From positions 4,588,001 to 4,652,000 of the forward strand of contig NZ_CP080378.1 in NCBI RefSeq assembly GCF_019443445.1: a stretch of DNA of 64,000 nt, written 5' to 3'. The notes beneath the pieces are model-generated. The model was not told where the DNA came from, did not search any database, and saw nothing but the letters and a program-made list of their open reading frames with translations. Positions 17,084 to 24,945 of the stretch are shown here, piece by piece (the first letter of the stretch is position 1; each line of letters opens with the position of its first letter). The translations under genes and the position numbers were made by a program. The stretch comes from Massilia sp. PAMC28688 (GTDB lineage: Bacteria; Pseudomonadota; Gammaproteobacteria; Burkholderiales; Burkholderiaceae_D).

Positions 17084-17524
17084 ATGCAAAATTTGGCCGG
17101 CCTAGACATTAAACTGAAGTCGATTATAGCGCTGGTCCAAGGGCTGGTAGTTGCCGTGGCTTCCATAGCGGCAATAATTTTGGGGCTGTATCTTGCATAT
17201 TCCAACCAGGTGGGCTCGGCGGTCACATGTTTGACAACAGGCATTGTCCTGTTCGTTTTCAGCAATTTGCATTTATTTGAAAGCATTAAAGCTCCAGGCA
17301 TTGAAGCGACGATGCGCACGATCGATGCAAAAGTACAGGAAGTACAGGCTCTCGCTAAGAAGGTTGCGAGCACATCCTCGGTCACCGCTGAGTTTTGTAT
17401 GGAGATCATGGTCCGCATCGGGAGGATGTCAGGGCCCCTACCTCGATCGCAGGCGCTGCAACTGGTTATGAAGATGCGGAACCAGCTACGGATGCTGGAT
17501 GTGGAGCGGTGCGTGTCAAGGTAG
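17084..17524 (+). pseudogene. membrane protein, probably truncated by the following IS3-family element
   Basis: 146 residues. Two hydrophobic segments are clear (about residues 14-38, IIALVQGLVVAVASIAAIIL, and 46-66, AVTCLTTGIVLFVFSNLHLF). They are followed by an amphipathic helical region (TMRTIDAKVQEVQALAKKVA). No family is recognised. The stop codon (17522-17524) lies right at the IS junction, so the last residues may be IS-derived. The gene at 19204 on the far side of the IS is in the same orientation and looks like the missing cytoplasmic C-terminal part. I infer a single original gene but could not identify a clean target duplication to prove it. Confidence 0.5.
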
Positions 17525-17564
17525 TTGTCGCATAAAGCAGTCGTAAAGTTGGTGCCTCCTTTGG

Positions 17565-18638
17565 TTATGCAGCACGCTGCTGGTCAAGCTTAGACGGCGG
17601 GTTGAGCCACACTTTGTCAGGCGCCAGCCAAGCCCTCGGCTGTCGTTTCCAACGCAAAGGATGGCGTGCGCACGCTTCGGCGTAGATAGCTTGCCGCTTC
17701 GTCAGAATGGCATTCGCAAGACCGCTGTGCCGCTGCTCTGGCGTGACATAGGACAGCCCGCTATGCAGATGCTCGCCGTTGTACCAAGTGACGAATTTGA
17801 GCACCCACTGGCGCGCCAGTTCAATGTCAGCAAATCCATGCGGCGGATAGCCAGGGCTGTACTTGCAGGTGCGAAACCAGGCTTCGATATGGGCGTTGTC
17901 GTCCGATACGCCAGGGCGGCTATGCGATGGGGTAATGCCCAGCGTCTCCAGCTTGGACTTAAGCGTATGCGCCTTTTGTGCCGAGCCGTTGTCGGCATGC
18001 AGCACCAACGGCTTATCACCCCGCCGGTGTTCGCGCCAGCAGGCCCGTTCAATCAACGCAGCGGCCTCGTCGCCACCTTCACATGCATGCACCTCCCAGG
18101 CCACCAGCTTTCGGCTAAACAGGTCGATGACAGCGTACAGATAGAAGAACATGCCGCGGACCTGACTGGGCAGATACGTCACATCCCAGCTCCACACTTC
18201 ATTGGGACCATGGGCAACGTGGCGCTGCGGTTCAGTCTTCGACGCTGCTTTGGCTCGGCCGCGGTGATGCTGCTCTTGCGCCGCCCTCAGCACCCGGTAG
18301 AACGAGGACTCGGAGGCGACGTATACGCCCTCGTCTGCGAGGCGCGGCACAATTTGCGCTGGCGGCAGGTCTGTGAAACGCGGCTCGTGGCAAATGGCCA
18401 GTACCTGTTCGCGTTCCTGCTCGCTCAGCTTGTGCGCCGGCTCCGGCCGGACCGCTCCGGGCCTGCCGTCGGCACGTACCGCACCGTCCCGCTGCCACCG
18501 TTCATAGGTGCGTGCAGTCAGCCCAAGCTCGGCGCAGGCGGTTTTCAAACGTGCCCCGGCCTGGCGGGCCTGCTCAATATCGGCGACCATCTCTTCGCGC
18601 TGTGGCAACGCAATCATGCGTCCTCGCCGTCCGTCCAC
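17565..18638 (-). CDS. IS3-family OrfB transposase
   Basis: 357 residues with an HTH_21-like region (EREQVLAICHEPRFTDLPP) and the DDE core: NEVWSWDVTYLPS (Asp), KPLVLHADNGSAQKAH (Asp) and VSDDNAHIEAWFRTCKYSPGYP (Glu), followed by HSGLSYVTPEQRHSG. The frame overlaps orfA by 25 bases, so the active protein is probably made by -1 frameshifting. It is intact and of normal length. Confidence 0.9.
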   Translation of the reverse strand: MDGRRGRMIALPQREEMVADIEQARQAGARLKTACAELGLTARTYERWQRDGAVRADGRPGAVRPEPAHKLSEQEREQVLAICHEPRFTDLPPAQIVPRLADEGVYVASESSFYRVLRAAQEQHHRGRAKAASKTEPQRHVAHGPNEVWSWDVTYLPSQVRGMFFYLYAVIDLFSRKLVAWEVHACEGGDEAAALIERACWREHRRGDKPLVLHADNGSAQKAHTLKSKLETLGITPSHSRPGVSDDNAHIEAWFRTCKYSPGYPPHGFADIELARQWVLKFVTWYNGEHLHSGLSYVTPEQRHSGLANAILTKRQAIYAEACARHPLRWKRQPRAWLAPDKVWLNPPSKLDQQRAA

Positions 18639-19111
18639 AGCGCTTCGTACTTTCGGGACAGCACGAGCAGCGCTGCCGTCTCCGCCAACGCCTTCTCCTT
18701 GCGCCGCAAGTCCTTCTCCAGCTCGCGAATGCGCTTCTTGTCTGTAGCGCGCTCGGTCGTGGCCGCGCCGCCCTGGCCACCCGCGAGCACTGCGTGCACC
18801 TCGGCACGCCAGCGTTCCAGCTGCTCCACCAGCAGTCCCTTGCGACGGCAGTACGCGCCTAATTCTGCTTCGTTCAGTGGTGCCGCCTCCAACACGACAG
18901 CGAACTTGTCAGCAGCACTCCACTGTTCCGGATTCTGGCCGTCGCCGGGCACAGCACGACCTTGCTCACGGGCCTGTTTTCGCCACAAATACAGCGTGCC
19001 CTCAGGTATTCCAGTCAGCTGCGCTACGTCTGCTACAGGTTTGTTGTGCGGCGCCGCCATCAGGCTCAGCGCATGCTCTTTTTTCTCTTGGGTATATCGT
19101 GTCATCGTCAA
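18614..19111 (-). CDS. IS3-family OrfA
   Basis: 165 residues: a helix-turn-helix domain (TRYTQEKKEHALSLMAAP, VADVAQLTGIPEGTLYLWRKQAREQG) and a C-terminal coiled coil (KKRIRELEKDLRRKEKALAETAALL). This is the upstream partner of the OrfB at 17565-18638. Confidence 0.87.
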   Translation of the reverse strand: MTMTRYTQEKKEHALSLMAAPHNKPVADVAQLTGIPEGTLYLWRKQAREQGRAVPGDGQNPEQWSAADKFAVVLEAAPLNEAELGAYCRRKGLLVEQLERWRAEVHAVLAGGQGGAATTERATDKKRIRELEKDLRRKEKALAETAALLVLSRKYEALWTDGEDA

Positions 19112-19203
19112 TTCCGTCGCCCCTTGGCGAATTAGAACTCCAAATCAATGGAGGCGACAACTATTTTGACAGAGGGGGGGAGGAGGGCACGATAATCGAA
19201 ATT

Positions 19204-19623
19204 ATGAAGCCCTGGAACGAAATAATCGGAAACGATCTGCTTCGAGTCGCACATGATCGCCTCCAGCAAACAAAGGACCTCATCAATCAGAAACTTTCTG
19301 ACAAGTTGCGTAACGTCAGTCAGCCGATTGATTCGAATGACCCGCAGTATCAGGCCTACTGCACAGAGCGAGAAAACTTCGAGAAATTGCATGCCCTCAC
19401 GCTGAACTACCACGACGCCGCTGCCGAAGAAAAAGTGACGCTAATTGAAAATCTCTACGAAAGTATCGCGATCAACTATGGTGATTCATCCATCAGGAGC
19501 AAGCAAGTCGTGTTGCAGGCCATTCGCGAAGCAAAGCATTTCATCACGACAGGAAATTTCTTGAATCAATCGTTTTGGCTGGAGCACGACCCTATGAACA
19601 GCGATGCGTTGACACTGCGGTAG
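19204..19623 (+). pseudogene. probable C-terminal part of the IS-split membrane protein
   Basis: 139 residues from the first ATG in host sequence, though the frame is already open from the IS right end (reading FDRGGEEGTIIEIMKPW). The protein is soluble and helical (LLRVAHDRLQQTKDLINQKL, CTERENFEKLHALTLNYHDAA), with no signal or membrane segment and no recognised family. It lies on the same strand as the two-TM fragment that ends at 17524, at the other side of the IS3 element. It may alternatively be an independent small gene. Confidence 0.45.
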
Positions 19624-19925
19624 CTCACTGAGAAGCGCACGGATATATCCCGGCCTATCTGGTTAGGCAACGCGGGTGATCAGGTGACTGAATACTCGCT
19701 GCCGGATGAGCCTACTCGTCTGGCACGGGGCGACTGAGAGCTTAATGGACCGACGCCGAGGCTCCTCATACGTTTGCTGCTCCAGTGCTGACGATGTCCG
19801 ACTTCACGTCGTCCTACTCGATTTAAAGAGTGCTTCAATTGGAGCATGAGCTAACATTGTCAGCCGTACCCAGTCCGAGGCCGACTGCAACAACGGGTTA
19901 GGAAAATTTACATAGGAGCCCTAGC
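19624..19925. other. gap upstream of the helicase-nuclease gene
   Basis: 302 bp without a gene. It must contain the promoter of the helicase gene, and AGGAG at 19914-19918 is its ribosome-binding site. TGTCCGACTT at 19795-19804 matches the first ten bases of the putative TnsB sites at 23885, but the match stops there and I treat it as chance. Confidence 0.3.
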
Positions 19926-22412
19926 GTGATTAATTTCGGAAAACTTGGAAAAGCCAAGGCAACGGCCGTTGCAGGTAGTCTTATCGAGCTGTTCGAGCAG
20001 CTCGACAGGAAAGCAACGCATCAGATACTTCGTCCAGTGCAGCACGAGGCCCTGCAGGGTTTGCAGAAGCACGGGGAGGAAGTTGATGTTGTCTTAAAGG
20101 TCAGCACGGGGTCTGGAAAAACCTTGGTCGGTTTGGTCTACGCTGAGTCAATGCGGCGGCGCTACCCGGGCGAACCAGTGGTTTACCTGTGTCCGACTGT
20201 GCAGCTGATCGGTCAGGTGCTGGAAACTGCTGAGAAAATTGGTGTTTCCGCAACCTCGTTCCCCAAGGACGGTTTCCCGTTTGACGCCCTCGAAGGTAAG
20301 AGCGTTCTGGTATGCACCTATGACAAAGTTTTCACGGCCAACGATGTTTTTACCCGGCACAATATCCAGCCAGCGGCGATCGTCATGGACGACGTGCATT
20401 CAGGAGTAGAACGGATCAAGCAAAAGCATACGGTTACGCTGCCCGCGGACGCTCACGGTCGCGTCCGTAATATTTTTGAAGCGACCGCGGTAAATTGCGA
20501 TCCTGCAGTATGGAGGGGGATCCAAAAGGGCGACGGATCGGCACAATTCGAGGTTCCATTCTGGCTATGGCAGCCACAGGCTGCGCACGTTGCAGCGGTA
20601 CTTGCTCAGTTTGGCGAGGAGCGCGAGCTCAGGTTTACCTGGCGAAATATCGAACGTTACCTCGAGGATGCGCGGTTATGCATCTCGGGCTCGGCCGTAG
20701 AGCTTTCGCTGCCGGTCGCACCAGTTGAGCAAAAAGGTGCATATGCCTCGGCGCGACACAGGCTATTCATGTCCGCAAGCATCAAAGATGGCACCGCCCT
20801 TATCCGGGATCTGGACTGTAACCCCAAAGCACTCGATCGGGTTATCCAGCCGGAAAGTGATAAAGGGGCTGGTGAACGTATGATTCTTCCGGTTTCGCTT
20901 ATTGATCCGACGCTATCCAAACAAGCGGTTGCGACTCTCTGCATGAAACTGGCTGAACGCACGAACGTCGTCGTGCTCACTAGCTCAGCCGCTCAAGCAA
21001 AGATCTGGCAAGCAGCTGGCGCGACCGCATGGATCGGGGATGACGTTGACACCGCAGTCGGAGTATTGCGTACGAGCGCGAAAGGGCATTTTTACGTTTT
21101 CACACAGCGCTTTGATGGTGTCGACCTTCCCGACGACGCGTGTAGGCTGTTGGTCATTGATGGGGTGCCAAGCGGTGATCGTCTATGTGACCAAATTGAC
21201 GCTGAACGCCTGAAGGAGTCTCCGAGTCATGCCACACGAGTGGTAAACAGGCTTGAGCAGGCACTCGGCCGTGCAGTTCGCTCAAGCGCAGATTTTGCGG
21301 CCGTCCTACTAGTCGGTACCGACTTGGCCGCATTCATCGGACGGCGCGATGTCAAGACTTTAATGGAGCCACACACGCGAGAACAAATTGAACTGGGAAA
21401 GGACATCGCTGATCAGTTGAAGGAAGGGGGCTCGTCCATCGATGCCATCGCCATGGCCGTAACATCGTTGCTTGATCGCGAACAGGACTGGAAGGATGCG
21501 CACAGAGAGCGCGTCGGCGCGGTCGCCAAATCCATTCGCATACCTGGTTTGACTATCACTGAACAAGCGGCGGTAGCCGAGCGTCGGTCATGGCTGGCTG
21601 CAAAGGCGCGTAATCATCAGCAGGCCACTAGTGCGCTTCAAGAGATTCTGGATAAACAAGGCCTACACGACGCTCAGCGCGCCGAACTGCTCGTCAGGAT
21701 GGCGGGCTATGCAGCGCATTTTGACCAGGCGCGTGCTGGCAGCCTTTACAGGGTTGCATTTGAGATCAATAGTCAGATGGCCCGGCCACCCCAGCTGCCC
21801 GACAAAAAGTATGTGCAGCTGAAAGAACAGGCCGTTCTCTTCAGCGAAGCAATCGACAAGTTTGACACGCCAGCGGCGGCAGTGGCGGCTCTTGAGAGCC
21901 TGCGTGCGAGACTGGCGTACGCAGGAGACGCCCAAGTCGTCGAGCAGGCCCTGTACGAGCTCGGGCGCTTTATTGGAGCGACGGCCAGCCGTCCTGAGAA
22001 GGAAACAGGTCGTGGTCCTGATGTTCTTTGGCTCGTCGACGGGCTAGGCTTATGCATCGAGGCCAAGAATGAGAAGATCGCGCCGATCCATAAGTCGGAC
22101 GCGGAACAGCTTCTGATGAGTACGCAATGGTGTACTAACGAAGCCCGTATTAGCGCCGACTCGGTTATACCTGTTTTTGCAACCAACAGCATGATGGCGG
22201 ATCGCGCTGAGGATATCGGCTTCGGCCCGCGGGTGCTGGCTGAAATTAAGATCATGGATTTGATCGATCGACTAATCGCACTGGTCAACGCGATATCGTT
22301 TGCTGGACCATTGTTCCGCGACCCGGCCGACATCGGCCGGCGCCTGGCCGCCGCTGGAGTTACGGGCCGAGCGATTGCTGCAAGTCTTAATGTGCTGAAG
22401 GCTAATGGTTGA
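19926..22412 (+). CDS. superfamily 2 helicase fused to a PD-(D/E)xK nuclease, candidate phage-defence protein
   Basis: 828 residues from a GTG with AGGAG upstream. N-terminal helicase motor: Q-like region RPVQHEAL, motif I STGSGKT (60-66), motif II MDDVHS (a DEAD-box variant with DDVH, from D155) and motif VI QALGRAVRSS (about 440). A helical middle region follows. The C-terminal ~140 residues contain GPDVLWLVDG with D699 and LCIEAKNEK with E712 and K714, a textbook D...ExK nuclease core. Single-protein helicase-nuclease fusions such as Hna protect bacteria from phages, and the cargo position in a Tn7-like element fits that. The specific family is not assigned. It could otherwise act in DNA repair, but it has no such neighbours. 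Confidence 0.75.
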   Translation: MINFGKLGKAKATAVAGSLIELFEQLDRKATHQILRPVQHEALQGLQKHGEEVDVVLKVSTGSGKTLVGLVYAESMRRRYPGEPVVYLCPTVQLIGQVLETAEKIGVSATSFPKDGFPFDALEGKSVLVCTYDKVFTANDVFTRHNIQPAAIVMDDVHSGVERIKQKHTVTLPADAHGRVRNIFEATAVNCDPAVWRGIQKGDGSAQFEVPFWLWQPQAAHVAAVLAQFGEERELRFTWRNIERYLEDARLCISGSAVELSLPVAPVEQKGAYASARHRLFMSASIKDGTALIRDLDCNPKALDRVIQPESDKGAGERMILPVSLIDPTLSKQAVATLCMKLAERTNVVVLTSSAAQAKIWQAAGATAWIGDDVDTAVGVLRTSAKGHFYVFTQRFDGVDLPDDACRLLVIDGVPSGDRLCDQIDAERLKESPSHATRVVNRLEQALGRAVRSSADFAAVLLVGTDLAAFIGRRDVKTLMEPHTREQIELGKDIADQLKEGGSSIDAIAMAVTSLLDREQDWKDAHRERVGAVAKSIRIPGLTITEQAAVAERRSWLAAKARNHQQATSALQEILDKQGLHDAQRAELLVRMAGYAAHFDQARAGSLYRVAFEINSQMARPPQLPDKKYVQLKEQAVLFSEAIDKFDTPAAAVAALESLRARLAYAGDAQVVEQALYELGRFIGATASRPEKETGRGPDVLWLVDGLGLCIEAKNEKIAPIHKSDAEQLLMSTQWCTNEARISADSVIPVFATNSMMADRAEDIGFGPRVLAEIKIMDLIDRLIALVNAISFAGPLFRDPADIGRRLAAAGVTGRAIAASLNVLKANG

Positions 22413-22435
22413 GACCATTGTCCTTTGTTCGCTAG

Positions 22436-23649
22436 GGAAGCACTGATTTAATCGACGAGTTGACTCCGCGCGCCGTTCTGAACTGGCACAATAACGCATC
22501 CCACTTTCAGCCTGAAATCATGAAACAAACGACCTTTTCGGATGTCGAATTTGCCGGCAAAAAGAAGTCGACGCGGCGTGAGCGCTTTCTGGCGGAGATC
22601 GACGCGGCGACGCCGTGGCCGGCTCTGGTGGCGGGATTGCTGCCGTACTACCCAAAGGGAGACGGGCGTGGACGTCCGCCAATTGGCCTGGAACGCATGC
22701 TGCGCATGTACATTGCGCAGCAATGTCTGGGGCTGTCCGACGAGGGCATCGAGGACGCGATTTACGACATCAGCTCGGTACGTAACTTTGTTGGCGTCGA
22801 CCTCACTCACGAATCGGCGCCAGACGCGACAACGCTACTCAAGTTTCGCAGACTGCTCGAAGACAACGCACTGACCGCCCGTGTGTTCGATGAAATCAAG
22901 GCGCACCTCGCCAGCAAGGGTTTGTCGATGCGTGAAGGGACCATCGTCGATGCCACGCTGATCGCGGCACCGCCTTCGACGAAGAACAAGGATGGCGAGC
23001 GTGATCCGGAAATGCACCAGTCGAAAAAGGGCAACGACTGGCACTTCGGCATGAAGGCACACGTTGGCGTGGACATGGCTACTGGCTTGGTTCACACGGT
23101 CGTCGGCACAGCCGGCAACGTGTCCGACGTGACGCAGGCGCATGCGCTGCTGCATGGCGGCGAAAAGGTTGTCCTGGGCGACGCCGGCTATCAGGGCGTA
23201 GCGAAGCGCCCTGAGAATGCTGACAAAGCAATCAGCTGGCACACAGCAATGCGGCCGGGCCTGCGCAAGGCGCTCAAGAAAAACAAGCTGGGTCGCGCGA
23301 AAGAAACGCTGGAGCACACGAAGGCCAGTGTGCGCGCCAAGGTTGAGCATTGCTTCCATGTCGTGAAGTGCCTGTTCAAACATCGCAAGACTCGCTACCG
23401 TGGACTTGCCAAGAACAATGCGCAGCTGCTCACGTTGTTCGCACTGGCGAATCTGGTGCTGGCCCGCAGGTACCTGGGCAGCGCGCATACCCAAGTTGCG
23501 TCCACTGCATGAAAAATAGGGGGCAATCGCTGCTGAAATCTCGATTTGCAGCCCTTGCCGGTCCCGAAGATGGGTCAAGACAGAAGAATCTCGCCGAACA
23601 GGCGCCAACACGAAAATCGACCTCAAAACCTGATTAGTTCAGCACTTCC
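22436..23649 (+). mobile_element. IS5-family element with CTAG target duplication
   Basis: 1214 bp. The terminal repeats start GGAAG and agree through CTGA and TAATC (left from 22436, right ending 23649). CTAG flanks the element at 22432-22435 and 23650-23653, matching the 4-bp YTAR-type duplication of the IS5 group. The transposase is intact. It inserted 23 bp after the stop of the helicase-nuclease gene and breaks nothing visible. Confidence 0.9.
22520..23512 (+). CDS. IS5-family DDE transposase
   Basis: 330 residues from the ATG at 22520 (MKQTTFSDVEFAGKKK); an ORF extension upstream has no support. It has the family N-terminal domain (GRPPIGLERMLRMYIAQQCLGLSDEGIEDAIYD) and the catalytic blocks GTIVDATLIAAPPSTKNKDGERDPEMHQ (Asp), VVLGDAGYQGVAKR (Asp) and the Y-(2)-R-(3)-E-(6)-K-like RAKVEHCFHVVKCLFKHRKTRYRG (Glu). 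Normal length, no damage. Confidence 0.94.
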   Translation: MKQTTFSDVEFAGKKKSTRRERFLAEIDAATPWPALVAGLLPYYPKGDGRGRPPIGLERMLRMYIAQQCLGLSDEGIEDAIYDISSVRNFVGVDLTHESAPDATTLLKFRRLLEDNALTARVFDEIKAHLASKGLSMREGTIVDATLIAAPPSTKNKDGERDPEMHQSKKGNDWHFGMKAHVGVDMATGLVHTVVGTAGNVSDVTQAHALLHGGEKVVLGDAGYQGVAKRPENADKAISWHTAMRPGLRKALKKNKLGRAKETLEHTKASVRAKVEHCFHVVKCLFKHRKTRYRGLAKNNAQLLTLFALANLVLARRYLGSAHTQVASTA

Positions 23650-23653
23650 CTAG

Positions 23654-24148
23654 CACGCTAAGCCAGAAAATCGGGCGCGGAAGTGGTCTTTCCACTGATG
23701 ATCGCTGCCGTGAGCGGGGAGCGGGTCCCGTTGCAACACCGCTTTTGCTTCAAAGATCCGCTTCAGCGAAATTAGTCGAATTGAGTGATCTATGGCGAAC
23801 TGAAGCGCAGGCCGTCGGGTAGTTCATTGAGCAGTGTAGACCGCATTCAAACCGCATCTCGATTTGCTAATTCCACCATATCCTGTCCGACTTTTGCTTC
23901 GTTCGTTTGCTAAGTCCAGAATTTACTACGTGAACAGTCCGACTTTTGCTTCGCTGCACGCGGACGGAGGGCGTTCGTCCGGCGAAGCGAAACTATCCAC
24001 AGCCGTTCTCGCCTAAGTCTTTGATTTCTTTGAACTGGCCCGTCTTTTGTTGGCACTTTTCCTTCCTATTCAAATGAAGAGAGTTTGACAATCCCCGGAA
24101 GTCGTGTTGTAGTGCGTTCCATCCCCCTACCGGTGGCTTGGAGTGGCA
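23654..24148. other. 495-bp gap: IS5 flank and putative end of Tn7-like element 2
   Basis: No gene. It contains the repeated TnsB-like sites described separately (23885 onward). There is also an imperfect inverted repeat: CGGACG (23961-23966) pairs with CGTCCG (23975-23980), inside outer arms TTCGC/GCGAA, which could fold into a hairpin. The region upstream of 23880 shows nothing recognisable. Confidence 0.5.
23885..24054 (+). repeat. putative TnsB-binding sites at the end of Tn7-like element 2
   Basis: The 17-mer GTCCGACTTTTGCTTCG occurs exactly at 23885-23901 and 23937-23953, 52 bp apart. A degenerate copy (GCCCGTCTTTTGTTGG) is at 24038, about 101 bp further, close to twice the first spacing. 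Multiple spaced direct copies of a ~20-bp transposase site just upstream of tnsA are the hallmark of a Tn7-like terminus. If the outermost copy marks the tip, the element starts TGTCC at about 23885. The opposite end was not found in this window. Confidence 0.6.
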
Positions 24149-24787
24149 ATGGCGACGACAGCTCGGTTCATCAAAGCGGCAGACAATACCAGGCCATACA
24201 AGAGCCATCGGTATGACTTGTTCGGTCCAAAAATCCAGCGCATGTTGACACTGTACAGCCTGGCGCAGGTCAATACTTGGCTCCTTCTCGAATCAGATCC
24301 CTTAGTCCTATCTTACTGCGAACGGCCGGTAATCGTCCCCGATACGAAGCCGAAAGTTGTGGTCGACTTTTGGGCTGGGTACGCGGGGCGTGACGAGCTG
24401 TGGTTGATCAATCGCTCTGAGGAACCCGCCGCCGATATCGATGCGACCTTGCCGGCTTTCGCGCAATGGGCCAAAGCAAATAAATTCAAAGTTCGGCAAT
24501 TACCCCCATCGGAAGCCGTTCAAGGGAAGGTTTACTTTGATAACTGGGGCGCAATCATTCGCGAACTTTCGGCCAACCGGCGATATCTCCAGCCAGCCCT
24601 CTTGAAGTCGGTTCGGGAGGTGCTCGAACAGCAACGCCCTATCGGCGCGCTCTGCCGGCTGTTGCCGGAGGAAGACCCTGTGCTAGTCCGAGTGGCGGCC
24701 TATGCCATGCTTCACTCTGGCGTGGCTTCCTGCCCCGATATCGCGACCAGAGAGCTGGGGCCAGCGTCGCTCCTGGAGCTGACATGA
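24149..24787 (+). CDS. tnsA: TnsA-like endonuclease of Tn7-like element 2 (catalytic Lys apparently replaced)
   Basis: 212 residues; the ATG at 24149 is preferred over a GTG at 24143 because GGAG ends at 24143. The layout matches the first copy: HRYDLFGPKIQRMLTLYS, LLLESDPLVLSYCERPVIVPD (catalytic-helix Glu), KVVVDFWAGY (Asp), then ELWLINR where the QxK strand is expected, so Arg again stands in for Lys. The C-terminal half (FDNWGAIIRELSANRRYLQ) aligns with NNWGVIIRDLGAFERFI of copy 1. The role is end cleavage if active. The stop overlaps a vestigial tnsB start (ATGA) and not the functional one. Confidence 0.75.
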   Translation: MATTARFIKAADNTRPYKSHRYDLFGPKIQRMLTLYSLAQVNTWLLLESDPLVLSYCERPVIVPDTKPKVVVDFWAGYAGRDELWLINRSEEPAADIDATLPAFAQWAKANKFKVRQLPPSEAVQGKVYFDNWGAIIRELSANRRYLQPALLKSVREVLEQQRPIGALCRLLPEEDPVLVRVAAYAMLHSGVASCPDIATRELGPASLLELT

Positions 24788-24945
24788 CTGAATTCGTCTT
24801 CGGCCAGATGCCAACTAGCAGGTCGACGTTACCGCAGCATCTCGGCCACGGTCGCATCCGCGATGTTCGCGGCTCCATTGCCCTGCGACTGACGGCAAGT
24901 CGGCGGGTCGAGCCACGTGTACATGCCGGACGCTTCTATGCCTGA
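24784..24945 (+). pseudogene. vestigial tnsB start (53 codons) between tnsA and tnsB
   Basis: An ATG in the ATGA overlap with tnsA opens MTEFVFGQMPTSRSTLPQHL and ends at TGA 24943-24945. The first 20 residues resemble those of the functional tnsB starting 154 bp later, MPEFAFDKLRFNRSSFPEQL: shared M-x-E-F-x-F, R-S and P-x-x-L. The DNA is also similar (ATG-CTGAATTCG-CTTCG). In module 1 tnsB starts exactly in the tnsA ATGA overlap, so this looks like the original tnsB start left behind after recombination with a related element. Confidence 0.55.

Larger units (their letters stand above)
17550..19159 (-). mobile_element. IS3-family element between two gene fragments
   Basis: About 1.6 kb with orfA and orfB on the minus strand. 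Terminal repeats are recognisable: plus strand from 17550 TGGTGCCTCCTTTGGTT, and minus strand from 19159 TGTCGCCTCCATTGATT. AGT precedes both on the respective strands. A second TAGTTGTCGC-like copy at 17522-17531 makes the left tip uncertain by about 28 bp, and no clear direct repeat flanks either choice. Both transposase frames are intact, so the element may be active. Confidence 0.75.

Noticed and set aside
17661-19169. 502-residue plus-strand ORF
   Set aside because: Antisense to the IS3-family orfA/orfB; low-complexity Ser/Arg composition and no domain.
19795-19804. TGTCCGACTT as a possible transposon end or TnsB site
   Set aside because: Only ten bases match the 17-mer at 23885 and no second copy is nearby; such a match can occur by chance.
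22835-23626. 263-residue minus-strand ORF
   Set aside because: Antisense to the intact IS5 transposase.
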